A DNA stretch of 46,908 bases. It comes from Aerococcus sp. UBA6277. Its GTDB lineage: Bacteria > Bacillota > Bacilli > Lactobacillales > Aerococcaceae. The DNA is taken from contig NZ_DJUR01000043.1 of NCBI RefSeq assembly GCF_002440555.1, positions 171,833 to 218,740 on the forward strand, given 5' to 3'. Shown here piece by piece: positions 1 through 9,149 of the stretch (position 1 is the stretch's first letter; each line of letters starts with the position of its first letter). The notes under the pieces were generated by a model. The model did no database searches and was not told the origin of the DNA. It saw only the letters and a program-made list of their open reading frames with translations. The position numbers were made by a program, and so were the translations under genes.

Positions 1-1
1 T

Positions 2-706
2 ATTATGGGCTATGGGAATGTATATGGTGATGCCTTTGCTAATAATGGTATTCTAACTATATTTACATATGCAGCATTTGGCCTGAATCCTTTCATATAC
101 TATCTTGTGGGATGCTTAGTTGCTTTCATTGGGGCAACCGCATTAACTTATGTGATAGGTTTTGAGGACATCCCGGTTTCTAATTCATCATCGAATAGCT
201 CTACTGACGAAAAAACTACCACCGAAAAACTTAATCAGGTTAATATAGTTGCACCAGTTGAAGGTGTAATTGTACCGATTAATACTGTAAATGATCCTAC
301 ATTTGCCAATAATTTACTTGGTGAAGGTATTGCTATCAGCCCTTCAGAAGGCATCGTTTTAGCTCCTGCTTCTGGTGAGGTTGTTGCTGTCTTCCCAACT
401 AACCATGCGTTTGGCCTAAAATTAGATGATGGTATAGAATTGTTGATTCATATCGGTATCAATACGGTTGAATTGAATGGTCAACATTTCCAAAGTCATG
501 TTAAGGTTGGTGATTATGTCGAACAGTATCAGTTGTTAGCTAACTTCAATATTAAAGCGATTGAGGAAGCTGGATACGACACCACCGTTTTTACAATCAT
601 TACGAATAATGAAGAATTTAAATTACACGGTATTCAAAGTAATCAAACAATAACAAATCAAGATAGTGTATTTACCTTAGAAGGAGGATCTAATGTTTCC
701 AAATAA
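2..706 (+). CDS. Beta-glucoside-type PTS transporter, C-terminal part (end of EIIC plus EIIA), cut by window start
   Basis: The frame is open from the first bases, so the N-terminal EIIB and most of EIIC lie outside the window. What remains is the last EIIC membrane segments (about residues 15-55), a Ser/Thr-rich linker (about 58-75) and a complete EIIA-Glc-type domain (about 80-230). The EIIA active region shows the LLIHIGINTVELNG motif, whose His receives phosphate from HPr. The order C-A matches BglP-type EIIBCA permeases. It overlaps the following 6-phospho-beta-glucosidase by 14 bases, so the two are one operon for uptake and hydrolysis of aryl- or cellobiose-type beta-glucosides. The exact sugar cannot be read from this fragment. 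Confidence 0.9.
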   Translation: MMGYGNVYGDAFANNGILTIFTYAAFGLNPFIYYLVGCLVAFIGATALTYVIGFEDIPVSNSSSNSSTDEKTTTEKLNQVNIVAPVEGVIVPINTVNDPTFANNLLGEGIAISPSEGIVLAPASGEVVAVFPTNHAFGLKLDDGIELLIHIGINTVELNGQHFQSHVKVGDYVEQYQLLANFNIKAIEEAGYDTTVFTIITNNEEFKLHGIQSNQTITNQDSVFTLEGGSNVSK

Positions 707-2096
707 TTTTTATTGGGGTGCCAGCTCATCCGCTTTTCAAATCGAAGGAGCTTGGAATGAAGATGGTAAAGGACTTACGGTAGCCGATTATAATTCATTT
801 AAAAAAAGCAACAAACAAGCTGACACTAAAGTCGCTAGTGATTTTTATCACCGTTATAAAGAAGATATTCAACTTATGAAAGAGCTAGGTTTAAAAATGT
901 ACCGATTCTCTATATCTTGGGCCCGAATTTTTCCAGAGGGTGATGGTAAAGTAAATGAAAAAGGGATTGATTTTTATAACAATGTTATCGATGAATTGAT
1001 AGCGAATAATATTGAGCCTTTTATCACGTTATACCATTTCGACCTCCCCTTCTCTTTAGTCGAAAAATACAATGGTTGGGCTTCTTGCAAAACGACCGAG
1101 GCTTTTGTAAACTATGCTGAAACTTGCTACCAAGCTTTCGGTGATCGCGTAAAAAAATGGCAGATTAATAATGAACAGAATTTAATGGTCCGAGTTAATG
1201 AAAGAATGAATATTTACGATGCTACAGGGGAAGAAGCTGAAAGGCTTAGAGTGATTATGGACCACCATATGTTTCTAGCCTATGCAAAATCTTCTAAATT
1301 ATGTAAGCAATTAGTTGATGGTGGTAGTGTTGGGCCTTCTATATCAGCCACAGTGACTTACCCAGCTACGAATAAACCTGAAGATGTGATGTCAGCTATT
1401 TGGAATAACCGCCTCAAAACAGATTACTGTATCGATACTCATGTAAACGGGGCTTATCCAAATTATTACTTAGAATACCTCAAAGAAACTAACCGCATGC
1501 CTAATATTTCTGAAGAAGATGTTGTAAGTTTATCCGAGTCTGTTGTTGACTTCATTACAGTGAATTACTACCGTACTTTAACCTCCAGACACTTACCTGC
1601 TGACGCCAACCATATCAAAGGTGAAAAAATCGAAGGCTTTAATATCGTAGATTACAACATGTATGGATATTGGGAAATTCTGAAAAATGAGAACTTAAAG
1701 GAGTCTGAATACGGTGCTCAAATTGACCCTTCTGGTTTAAGAATTGCCTTAAATGATTATTGGAACAAATATAAGAGGCCCCTTATTATTACAGAAAATG
1801 GCTTAGGAACTGCAGATAATCTAGTGAATGACAAGGTTCACGACGGATATCGCATTGATTATATTAAGTCTCACCTTCTAGCTATTGAAGATGCTATTAA
1901 AGATGGTGTTGACGTATTTGGATATAATGTTTGGTCGATAATCGACATATTAAGTTCACATCAAGGTTTTAAAAAACGTTATGGTCTCGTATATATAGAC
2001 CGCACTGATTTCGACGAGAAAGATCTCCGTCGTATTCCAAAAGATAGTTATTATTGGTACCAAGACGTTATAAAGTCTAACGGTCACAACTTATAG
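693..2096 (+). CDS. 6-phospho-beta-glucosidase, glycoside hydrolase family 1
   Basis: This 467-residue protein has the usual length and ends of GH1 enzymes: N-terminal FYWGASSSAFQIEGAW, the acid/base region with Glu in WQINNEQN (most relatives have NEP), and the nucleophile in LIITENGLG. The C-terminal KKRYGLVYIDRTD segment is typical of the phospho-glycosidase branch. The ATG at 693 follows an AGGAGG ribosome site and lies inside the end of the PTS gene, indicating translational coupling. It would cleave the phosphorylated beta-glucoside delivered by the PTS into glucose-6-phosphate plus the aglycone or glucose in the cytoplasm. The NEQ in place of NEP is a mild oddity. Confidence 0.93.
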   Translation: MFPNNFYWGASSSAFQIEGAWNEDGKGLTVADYNSFKKSNKQADTKVASDFYHRYKEDIQLMKELGLKMYRFSISWARIFPEGDGKVNEKGIDFYNNVIDELIANNIEPFITLYHFDLPFSLVEKYNGWASCKTTEAFVNYAETCYQAFGDRVKKWQINNEQNLMVRVNERMNIYDATGEEAERLRVIMDHHMFLAYAKSSKLCKQLVDGGSVGPSISATVTYPATNKPEDVMSAIWNNRLKTDYCIDTHVNGAYPNYYLEYLKETNRMPNISEEDVVSLSESVVDFITVNYYRTLTSRHLPADANHIKGEKIEGFNIVDYNMYGYWEILKNENLKESEYGAQIDPSGLRIALNDYWNKYKRPLIITENGLGTADNLVNDKVHDGYRIDYIKSHLLAIEDAIKDGVDVFGYNVWSIIDILSSHQGFKKRYGLVYIDRTDFDEKDLRRIPKDSYYWYQDVIKSNGHNL

Positions 2097-2219
2097 TTCT
2101 TAGCAACCTATTCATATCCTGTAAGCTTAGTTGGCATCTCCATTGGACTGCTCATATTGTATGGAGGGAGAGTTTATGGAAAATTTAGAATGCCTCAAAC
2201 AACTACACAAGAGGTGTAG
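2097..2219 (+). pseudogene. 3-prime remnant of a membrane transporter gene
   Basis: Directly after the TAG of the glucosidase, in the same frame, 40 codons read as a hydrophobic helix (VGISIGLLILYGG) and a short polar tail (KFRMPQTTTQEV), then a TAG at 2217-2219. This looks like the last membrane helix and cytosolic tail of a multi-pass permease. No start codon or ribosome site precedes it. I infer a leftover from deletion of a neighbouring transporter. A 16-codon ORF in another frame (2176-2226, after GGAGGGAG) overlaps it and is less protein-like. The rest of the gap up to 2460 holds only the terminator. Confidence 0.4.
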
Positions 2220-2243
2220 ATTCTAAATAGTACTTGTGATAAC

Positions 2244-2275
2244 AAAAACTCGATGCCAGCTGGCGTCGAGTTTTT
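2244..2275 (+). terminator. Rho-independent terminator of the beta-glucoside operon
   Basis: AAAACTCGA-TGCC-AGCT-GGCG-TCGAGTTTTTG forms a near-perfect stem with a four-base loop and a T tail. The matching A-run on the left means it could also stop leftward transcripts coming from the nicotinamidase gene. Confidence 0.9.
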
Positions 2276-2460
2276 GTTTTGTTTTAAATAGTGTTGGTGA
2301 AAATTATCTAGAAGTTACGAACAACTCTTATTTTTGTGCATCTAAAAAGGCCATGATTTCCTATCAATAAAGTAAAACAACACGTTATACTTGAAAAAAG
2401 AAAAATTCATGACCTATTCATTAATAGAACAATTTTTATGCAAACTTTGCGAGACAATTA

Positions 2461-3003
2461 TTATTGGATGATTTCAGTGTGGAAACAACGTGTCATATGT
2501 TCAAGCATGATGTCCCCTAGATCAGTAAAGGTGGCAACGCCATTTGCATGGACTTTCGTTTGAAATCCATAGGCATCCGCCCCACTAACTGTATTGAACA
2601 CACAAATATCTGTGGTGACACCAACAACATGGACTGTATCAACGTCTTTATCCAGTAACAAGTCCGCCAAACCAGTATTAAAGAAACTATTGTAATTTTC
2701 TTTAGGCAGGTATTTAACCAATTCACTCTCTTTGTTAGCTTGAAACCAGTCCTGCAATTCACCGTAGAGTGCTTGCCCTTCTGTCCCAACCACGTTATGA
2801 GCTGGCCACAATTTAAAATGTGGGTCATCCACTTGATGGGCATCCATAGCCAAGACCACATTATCTCCTCGGCCAATAAAGTCTTCTGCCAAGATTTTTA
2901 TATAAGGTACAATGGCTTGACCTGGTTGGCCAACGGTTAATGAACCGTTTGGCGCTACAAAATCGTTACTCATATCTACAATGATTAATGCATCTTTACC
3001 CAT
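2461..3003 (-). CDS. Cysteine hydrolase, isochorismatase family, nicotinamidase-like
   Basis: The 180-residue protein carries the family triad at expected places: Asp10 in VDMSNDF, Lys101 in LPKENYN and Cys134 in GVTTDICVFNT, which also contains the typical cis-peptide region. The DAHQVDDPHFKLWPAHN segment (about 54-70) matches the metal-binding part of PncA-type nicotinamidases (D, H, H). The likely role is deamidation of nicotinamide to nicotinate for NAD salvage. A GAGAGG site precedes the ATG. It follows the aminotransferase by 65 bases on the same strand and may share its transcript. Other amidohydrolase substrates in this family cannot be excluded. Confidence 0.87.
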   Translation of the reverse strand: MGKDALIIVDMSNDFVAPNGSLTVGQPGQAIVPYIKILAEDFIGRGDNVVLAMDAHQVDDPHFKLWPAHNVVGTEGQALYGELQDWFQANKESELVKYLPKENYNSFFNTGLADLLLDKDVDTVHVVGVTTDICVFNTVSGADAYGFQTKVHANGVATFTDLGDIMLEHMTRCFHTEIIQ

Positions 3004-3068
3004 GATATTTGCCTCTCAATCGTTGTGTGCATAAATTCTTTGAAAATGAATGTGCATTTATATACGCA

Positions 3069-4253
3069 CTATTTATCTTTGTTTTTTTTGTTTCTTAGCT
3101 CGGTAACGAATTCTTCTATTTTATTCATGGCAATCGTCAATTCTTTAATTGAGTAAGCATATGAAATACGTAAGAATCCTTCCCCACCCTCACCAAATGC
3201 AGAACCTGGCACAACAGCCAATTTCTTCGCATCAAGAAGTGCTAAGGCAAATTCTTCACTGGTCATATCAAATTCACGGATGTCAGGGAAGGTATAAAAC
3301 GCCCCGCGTGGTACGAAACAAGGTAGGCCCATATCCCGGAATCGGCCTAATAGGAAGTTACGACGTTTTAAATAGTCCTTCCGCATCGCTTCTACATCAT
3401 CATCACAGTCTTCTAAGGCAACAACCGACGCATATTGGGACACAGTTGGTGCAGCCATAATTGTGAATTGGTGGATTTTCAACATTTGTTCCACTAAAGC
3501 TTCCGGTCCACATAGGTAACCAATTCGCCAACCTGTCATTGAGAAGGCTTTAGCAAACCCGTTAATGTAGATTGTCCGTTCTTTCATCCCTTCAAATGAA
3601 GCGATTGACGTATATTTATCTTTAGCATACCAGATTTCAGAATAGATTTCGTCCGTTAAGACATATAAATCATGTTTCTTAATCACATCAGCCAATTTTT
3701 CCAACTCTTCGCGTGTTGCCGCTGCCCCTGTTGGGTTGTTTGGATAGTTTAAAATAATCGCCTTTGTCTTATCTGTAATTAATGCTTCAATATTTTCTGG
3801 CTGTAAAATGAAGTCGTGCTCACTTAGTAGCTTCACTGGTACCGGAATCCCACCTGCAAGTTCAATCGACGGTGTGTATGATACATATGAAGGGTCCATA
3901 CACAATACCTCATCACCTGGGTTAATTAACCCACGACAAGCAAGGTCAATGGCTTCAGAACCACCTACAGTGACAATCACTTCCGTATCTGGATCATACT
4001 TCAAATCATATTTACGGTCTACATATTTTGAAATTGCACGACGCAATTCAATTAAACCAGCATTGGCAGTATAATAAGTTTTACTTTTTCTAATGGCCCG
4101 AATCGCTTCTTCACGAATTGACCAAGGCGTTGGAAAGTCAGGCTCCCCTACACCAAGCGAAATCACGCCTTCGATTTCATTGGCAATGTCGAAAAAACGT
4201 CGGATACCAGATGGTTCCATGTCTATAACGGTTTTATTTTGAGATTTTGTCAT
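3069..4253 (-). CDS. PLP-dependent aminotransferase, class I/II
   Basis: At 394 residues this fits fold-type I aminotransferases. Visible landmarks are the cofactor-binding YPNNPTGA (about 170-177), DEIYSE (about 201-206) and the Schiff-base lysine at about residue 235 in GFAKAFSMTGWRIGY. The N-terminal GVGEPDFPTP is the usual substrate-binding segment. The sequence resembles the PatA/AraT group that handles aromatic amino acids or diaminopimelate derivatives; the substrate is not determined. Its ATG overlaps the stop codon of the upstream Lrp-type regulator by three bases (ATGA), so the pair is translationally coupled, suggesting the regulator controls this enzyme in response to an amino acid. 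Confidence 0.9.
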   Translation of the reverse strand: MTKSQNKTVIDMEPSGIRRFFDIANEIEGVISLGVGEPDFPTPWSIREEAIRAIRKSKTYYTANAGLIELRRAISKYVDRKYDLKYDPDTEVIVTVGGSEAIDLACRGLINPGDEVLCMDPSYVSYTPSIELAGGIPVPVKLLSEHDFILQPENIEALITDKTKAIILNYPNNPTGAAATREELEKLADVIKKHDLYVLTDEIYSEIWYAKDKYTSIASFEGMKERTIYINGFAKAFSMTGWRIGYLCGPEALVEQMLKIHQFTIMAAPTVSQYASVVALEDCDDDVEAMRKDYLKRRNFLLGRFRDMGLPCFVPRGAFYTFPDIREFDMTSEEFALALLDAKKLAVVPGSAFGEGGEGFLRISYAYSIKELTIAMNKIEEFVTELRNKKNKDK

Positions 4254-4744
4254 TGTGAAATCACCATACGTCCGCCATCTTCTTTGATATCTTTATAGAC
4301 AACCCCTTGTTCTTTATAGCGGTTCATTACAATGTGGGTTGTTGTAGCGCTAACTTCATCGATAGCCGCTAATTTGGAGATAAATTTTGAGATATCAAGC
4401 ATCGTTAATCGTTTCGTCAATAATAAGAAATCATACGTACCGGACATCAAGTATAAAGATTCTACTTGGTCATATTGGTAAATAGTCTCCGCAATATCTT
4501 GATAAGATACACCATGATGTAAATCAACATTTACTTCCACCATTGCTGATAACAAGTTATCATCGGCAACGTCCCAGTTGATCATTGTGTGGTAGCCGGC
4601 AATCACGTTATCTTTTTCATAAGCAGCGATTTGAGCAACTACTTCTTCTTCGTTTGCTTCAATCATGTTAGCGATAGTTTTAGGTGCTAATCGAGCATCC
4701 TGAGCTAAAATTGCTAGCAATTCTTTTTTCTGTTCGATGTTCAT
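4250..4744 (-). CDS. Lrp/AsnC-family transcriptional regulator
   Basis: The start is taken at the ATG at 4744, which has a GGAGGG site seven bases upstream; an open frame runs further to 4810 without a ribosome site. The resulting 164-residue protein has an N-terminal DNA-binding part (about 1-60, with LAILAQDARLAPKTIANMI) and a C-terminal RAM-type ligand and oligomerisation domain (about 65-150, with VEVNVD and VESLYLMSGTYDFLLL). Lrp proteins sense amino acids and bind as dimers or octamers. The four-base coupling to the aminotransferase gene points to local control of amino-acid metabolism and probably to autoregulation. Confidence 0.88.
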   Translation of the reverse strand: MNIEQKKELLAILAQDARLAPKTIANMIEANEEEVVAQIAAYEKDNVIAGYHTMINWDVADDNLLSAMVEVNVDLHHGVSYQDIAETIYQYDQVESLYLMSGTYDFLLLTKRLTMLDISKFISKLAAIDEVSATTTHIVMNRYKEQGVVYKDIKEDGGRMVISQ

Positions 4745-4910
4745 TTTTTTCCCTCCAAAAACGACATAACTTGTAGACTTAAGCATACGTTTAAACTGAA
4801 TTTTTGTCACTTAATTTGAATATTTTTAATAAAAAATTTTGATTTCACCCCGATTTCAAAAACACGTACTATTTTATTATATATGAAATAGAATATTTTT
4901 GTAGTGATAA

Positions 4911-4942
4911 GGCTAATAGCTCTTTTCACCAAATCATTAGCC
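4911..4942. promoter_or_regulatory. Inverted repeat upstream of the Lrp-type gene
   Basis: GGCTAAT (4911-4917) and ATTAGCC (4936-4942) are perfect inverted arms 18 bases apart, about 170 bases upstream of the regulator start. A TATAAT-like hexamer for the leftward gene lies at 4876-4881 (ATTATA on the plus strand) but has no convincing -35. The repeat could be an operator or a weak hairpin. I see nothing else in the AT-rich gap 4745-5247 apart from the ribosome site of the next gene. Confidence 0.35.
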
Positions 4943-5247
4943 TTCCTTCACTTATGATTCTTTCCATAAACCTTTGGTATAAAAATACAGAGTCTAAAAC
5001 AATACTCTCCAAAATTCCTTTAATGATAAAAATTCAGAAATACTCGTACCTAACGACATTCCTCCACATCCTAATCATATAACACCTAGACAAGAAGCAT
5101 CATCTTTCGCACTCTTTTTCTCCTTAAACAATTTTTATATCCTTGTTAAAAGTTTCCTAAAACCCTTTCCAATTAAAAATGATACAATGGGGTTACCGAC
5201 AACTAGGACCTTCATGGCCATAATCAGTCTGTAGGAGGAAACATACG

Positions 5248-6228
5248 ATGGAAAAGTTTACAAAACGAATTTTATTAACTAGTGGTGTTTTAGCTGTAGG
5301 ACTTGCCGTAGCTACACCAAATAAATTAGCAGATAAGGTTGCCATTGACCCAATGTTTACATACGGGGAAACTTTAGATGAGAGCCAATATAATGAAACA
5401 AAAGAATTATTAGGTGTTGAAGAGGGCACGACTGAAATCGAAGTTGCTGTTGATGAATTAAACGACTTATTACAAGATAGCTACCCATACAACCAAGTAT
5501 ATTCTTCAGCTTATATCACACCCGCTGATAATGATGGTGGCGTAACAGTTGAAATTGAAACGCCAGATACAATTACAGATATCACAGAAGCACAATATGA
5601 GAATGCGGCTATCACTGCGGGTGCAGTTGATGTTGACATTAAGGTTGCTTCTGCTGTTACAGTAGATGGTTCTGGTGCCCTAGCAGGTGTTTATAAAGCC
5701 TTTGAAGATGCTGGCTATTCATTAGATGATGATGCCCGTCAAGTGGCGCAAGACGAGTTAGCGGTAACTTCTTCAATTACGCAAGAAAACGAAGATACTG
5801 AAGGCTACTCTGATAGCGACATGAACGCTGCGATTGCGGATATTAAAGCACAAATTGCTGACTTGAAAGACCAAAATGGTGGCTCAATTTCAGTGGATGA
5901 AATTACTGTTATCGTAAATAATGTTATCAATAACTACAACTTAGATGGTGTAATTTCTGAAGACAACATCCAAGCGATTATTGATCAAATGAAAAACTTC
6001 TCAAACCTTGAGTTAAGTGAAGAACAGAAAACACAATTATCTAACTTAGCAAGCTCATTATCTGACGCTGCAAGTAATGTGGCTGCTTCTGCTTCATCTG
6101 CAATTGAAAATGCAGATACTGAGCAATTAAAAGAAGACGCTGTAGGCATTTGGGACCGTATCTTATCCATTATTGATAACATCTTTGGTACTAACTTCTC
6201 AGATAGCAAGGAAAACAATAACGAATAG
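5248..6228 (+). CDS. Secreted DUF1002-family protein
   Basis: The 326-residue product starts with a short basic stretch and hydrophobic core (KRILLTSGVLAVGLAVATP), a signal peptide or N-terminal anchor. Residues about 35-180 match the DUF1002 (YpuA-like) pattern, with MFTYGETLDESQ, the VYSSAYITPADNDGGV segment and AAITAGAVDVDIKVAS. The C-terminal third is acidic and helical with a Ser/Ala-rich stretch and no obvious wall-sorting signal. A GGAGGAAAC site precedes the ATG, and TACAAT at 5183-5188 could be a -10. The function of this family is unknown. It is monocistronic, with a strong terminator right after it. Confidence 0.82.
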   Translation: MEKFTKRILLTSGVLAVGLAVATPNKLADKVAIDPMFTYGETLDESQYNETKELLGVEEGTTEIEVAVDELNDLLQDSYPYNQVYSSAYITPADNDGGVTVEIETPDTITDITEAQYENAAITAGAVDVDIKVASAVTVDGSGALAGVYKAFEDAGYSLDDDARQVAQDELAVTSSITQENEDTEGYSDSDMNAAIADIKAQIADLKDQNGGSISVDEITVIVNNVINNYNLDGVISEDNIQAIIDQMKNFSNLELSEEQKTQLSNLASSLSDAASNVAASASSAIENADTEQLKEDAVGIWDRILSIIDNIFGTNFSDSKENNNE

Positions 6229-6260
6229 TCAATCAAACGCTTGCATAAGAGAACCATATT

Positions 6261-6311
6261 GTCTCCAAAACTATTTTTTCTCAACAAAAAATAGTCTTGG
6301 AGACTTTTTTT
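6261..6311 (+). terminator. Strong terminator after the DUF1002 gene
   Basis: GTCTCCAAAACTATTTTTT pairs with AAAATAGTCTTGGAGAC around a short loop and is followed by TTTTTTT. The stem is close to perfect and about 17 pairs long. Confidence 0.93.
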
Positions 6312-6397
6312 ATGAGGTGATCGCTACACTCACACTATACTACATAGACTGAAATAAACGTCAAAGTCTATAATAGCTGTATGAGGGAGGGATTGTA

Positions 6398-7102
6398 ATG
6401 ATCAAAGCTAATCCATTCAATTTTCGTATGAACAGTGATTATGTGAAAAGTATGGTCTATGGTGGTTTAGATGGCATAATAACAACTTTTGCAGTAGTTT
6501 CCGGCGTTACTGGCGGTGCTTTAGACTTTAAGATTGTAATTGTTCTAGGCTTCTCAAACTTGTTAGCGGATGGCCTTTCAATGGCTGTCGGTGATTACTT
6601 ATCTTCTAAGTCAGAAAACGAATTTATCTCTAAAGAGATTGAACAACACCAATCTAATTTCAAATATGATTTTCAATCCGAGCTAACTGATTTCAAGGAA
6701 TATTATATAAACAAAGGGCTTACAGAAACAGATGCTTCACTCATTTCAGAAACATTAGCTAAATATCCAGAAGTAATCGAACAAGAGCGTATAAACATGA
6801 TATTTGGCGCCGCAGAAACAGAAGCGCATCCTATGTTTAATGCTTTAATTACTTTTTTCTCCTTTATTTTGTTTGGGTTTATTCCTTTGATTGCATATGT
6901 CTTTGCTTCTTTTTCAACATTTCTTATGGAGAATACTTTTATAGTTGCTGGTACTTTAACTGGACTTACGCTATTTATTTTAGGTGCAATCAAATCAAAG
7001 TTAACTTTAACTAACTGGGTCCGCTCTGGTATGGAAATGTTATTAGTAGGAGGTGCCGCTGCACTAATTGCTTATATGATAGGTTTTATTTTGGGTAGTT
7101 AG
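6398..7102 (+). CDS. VIT1/CCC1-family membrane transporter (iron/manganese type)
   Basis: The 234-residue protein has the layout of vacuolar-iron-transporter homologues: a first membrane segment beginning VYGGLDGIITTFAVVSGVTG, a second with LGFSNLLADGLSMAVGDYLSSKSE, a cytosolic acidic loop (about 75-145) that carries the metal-handling Glu residues, and three C-terminal helices. Relatives export or sequester Fe(II) or Mn(II). It has its own GGGAGGGATTG ribosome site, a possible TATAAT at 6369-6374 and a downstream terminator, so it appears monocistronic. The metal is not determinable here. Confidence 0.88.
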   Translation: MIKANPFNFRMNSDYVKSMVYGGLDGIITTFAVVSGVTGGALDFKIVIVLGFSNLLADGLSMAVGDYLSSKSENEFISKEIEQHQSNFKYDFQSELTDFKEYYINKGLTETDASLISETLAKYPEVIEQERINMIFGAAETEAHPMFNALITFFSFILFGFIPLIAYVFASFSTFLMENTFIVAGTLTGLTLFILGAIKSKLTLTNWVRSGMEMLLVGGAAALIAYMIGFILGS

Positions 7103-7196
7103 TATTCTTTAAGATGAGATTACGCTTTGCCAATGTAAATAGGCGCAACACGCTTTTTCTATTAAATATAATCTCCGAGTAAGTGAGTATAAATAA

Positions 7197-7236
7197 AAAG
7201 CCAAGCAATCAAATAATGATTACTCGGCTTTTTTTT
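7197..7236. terminator. Bidirectional terminator between convergent genes
   Basis: AAAAAGCC-AAG-AATCA pairs with TGATT-CT-GGCTTTTTTTT, with A-run and T-run on both sides. It sits between the convergent transporter and cstA-like genes and can serve both. Confidence 0.85.
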
Positions 7237-7299
7237 CAAACGCTCATTTGCTGGCAATTCATTCTTATGAGTCAATATGTTACTTTTAAGATTTACCGA

Positions 7300-8793
7300 T
7301 TAGTTATGTTTCTCAACCAATTCTGGATATAATTGGTTGATTTGTAATTCGTCGTTCAATAGTTTTGAACTTGGATCGATGGCTTCTTTTTGCTTAACGC
7401 CTTGACGCCAGTAAACAGCAAGTAATACCAAGGTAATGGCTGCCCCGCCCCAGTAAGATAAGTTGCTTAGGCCTAGGTTAAAGCCAATTGGTTCACTTAA
7501 TAGGTATACAACAACGGCATATAGCATGAAGATACCTGGAACTAAGGTCACGAAGTAGTTTCTGCCTTTAAGGAATAGGTAACGAGTGGTCACCAATAAG
7601 GCTAATACGGCTGTGACTTGGTTGGCCCAGTTGAAATAGCGCCATAGCATGTTGAAGTCTACGAATGTTAAGAAGAACGAAATAACATAAATTGGTAAAG
7701 TAATCGTCATTATCTTTGGCAATGTGTCTTGTTTCATGTGGGTATAGTCTGCAATAATAATACGCAATGAGCGGAAAGCAGATAAACCAGAAGATAACGG
7801 TAACACAATAACGCCAATAATTGCCAAAGTACCAAAGATTGGTCCCAATAATTCTAATGATACGGCATTCACAACTGCTGAAGCAGTCCCTGCATCAATC
7901 ATACCTGATAAAGTTTCACCGTCAAATAAGGCTAATGAAGCTGCTACCCAAATCATCGCGATAACACCTTCAGCAATCATCATACCATAGAAAGTGAAGC
8001 GACCTTCGCGTTCATTTTCCATTGTACGAGATACCATTGGTGCTTGGGTTGCATGGAAACCTGACATCGCTCCGCAAGAAATAGTGAAGAAAATACCTGG
8101 GAAAATAGCCAAGCCTTTAGGATGAAAGTTTGCCATAGTAGCTGAAGACAATTCAATCATTGAGTGGTCTCCAAAGACCAATGTTAAACCGATTGCTAAA
8201 GTTGAAATGATGAGTACTGCACCAAACCAAGGATATACTTTCCCCATTGCTTGGTCAATTGGTAAAACTGTTGAAATGATGTAGTAAATAAAAATAGCAA
8301 TTATAATGATAATTAAAGCAACATTACCTGGCAACAAGCTTTGAATAAGCGCTGCAGGTGACGAAACGAATACAGTACCTACCAATAATAATAGTAAGCA
8401 AGCAAATAAGTTCACTACATGCATAGTTCCTTTATTAATATACTTACCTGCTAAAGCGGGTAGTTGTGCCCCATTATTCCTAAGAGATACCATCCCCAAC
8501 ATGTAATCGTGAACCGCCCCAGCAAATATACAACCAAAAACAATCCATAAATAAGCGACCGGCCCATATAAAGCACCCATAATCGGTCCAAATACAGGTC
8601 CTGTACCAGCGATGTTTAATAATTCAATAATTGCGTTTTTCCATCTAGGCATTGGTACGAAGTCCATGCCATCTTGTAAAACCTCCGCTGGCGTTGTCCG
8701 TTCAGGATTTGGCTCAAAGTTTTTCTCGATATAGCGACCATAGGTGAAGTATCCTACAATTAAAGCGACGACACCTATTATAAATGTCCACAT
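7300..8793 (-). CDS. cstA: CstA-family peptide/pyruvate transporter (carbon starvation protein)
   Basis: The start chosen is the ATG at 8793, which has an AGGGAGGA site; the open frame begins eight codons earlier without one. The 497-residue protein is polytopic, with about 12-14 hydrophobic segments, and shows CstA signatures: AEVLQDGMDFVPM near residue 40, the IAGTGPVFGPIMGALYGP loop, and SGFHATQAPMVSRTM in the middle. CstA proteins import peptides or pyruvate when carbon is scarce. The gene stands alone with a good promoter carrying an inverted repeat, suggesting specific control. The substrate cannot be read from sequence. Confidence 0.9.
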   Translation of the reverse strand: MWTFIIGVVALIVGYFTYGRYIEKNFEPNPERTTPAEVLQDGMDFVPMPRWKNAIIELLNIAGTGPVFGPIMGALYGPVAYLWIVFGCIFAGAVHDYMLGMVSLRNNGAQLPALAGKYINKGTMHVVNLFACLLLLLVGTVFVSSPAALIQSLLPGNVALIIIIIAIFIYYIISTVLPIDQAMGKVYPWFGAVLIISTLAIGLTLVFGDHSMIELSSATMANFHPKGLAIFPGIFFTISCGAMSGFHATQAPMVSRTMENEREGRFTFYGMMIAEGVIAMIWVAASLALFDGETLSGMIDAGTASAVVNAVSLELLGPIFGTLAIIGVIVLPLSSGLSAFRSLRIIIADYTHMKQDTLPKIMTITLPIYVISFFLTFVDFNMLWRYFNWANQVTAVLALLVTTRYLFLKGRNYFVTLVPGIFMLYAVVVYLLSEPIGFNLGLSNLSYWGGAAITLVLLAVYWRQGVKQKEAIDPSSKLLNDELQINQLYPELVEKHN

Positions 8794-8821
8794 AAAAATT
8801 TCCTCCCTTTTTATCAATGTA

Positions 8822-8867
8822 AGCGTTATACTAGTATATTATCACGCTATACTGATGTACAAGTCAA
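8822..8867 (-). promoter_or_regulatory. cstA promoter with overlapping inverted repeat
   Basis: On the minus strand TTGACT (8862-8867) is a near-consensus -35, and GATAAT follows with an 18-base spacer. An inverted repeat, AGCGTTATA...TTATCACGCT (8822-8848), covers the -10 region and likely start point, where a repressor would block transcription. The regulator is unknown. Positions 8870-9149 hold nothing I can support; short frames there lack ribosome sites and homology. Confidence 0.6.
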
Positions 8868-9149
8868 TTTTACTTGAAGAAAATCATTGCCTCGCCATTT
8901 ATTTGTACATTGCTGTTTTTATGAATATGAGAAAAAGAGCAATTTAAACGCTATGATACAAACCTTTTCATACCTCATTTTCATTTTCTCACTTGTCAGC
9001 TTCATGCTTCTCTTATATAAAAAACGCAATATACAGTACAAATTTGTATTCATCACTAATCCAAGTACTTTTGTAGCTAAGTGTAAATAAAAAAAGAGAG
9101 CTAGCTTATCCACTGCTACCTCCCCATAATATTTTCCCGCTTGAATGTT

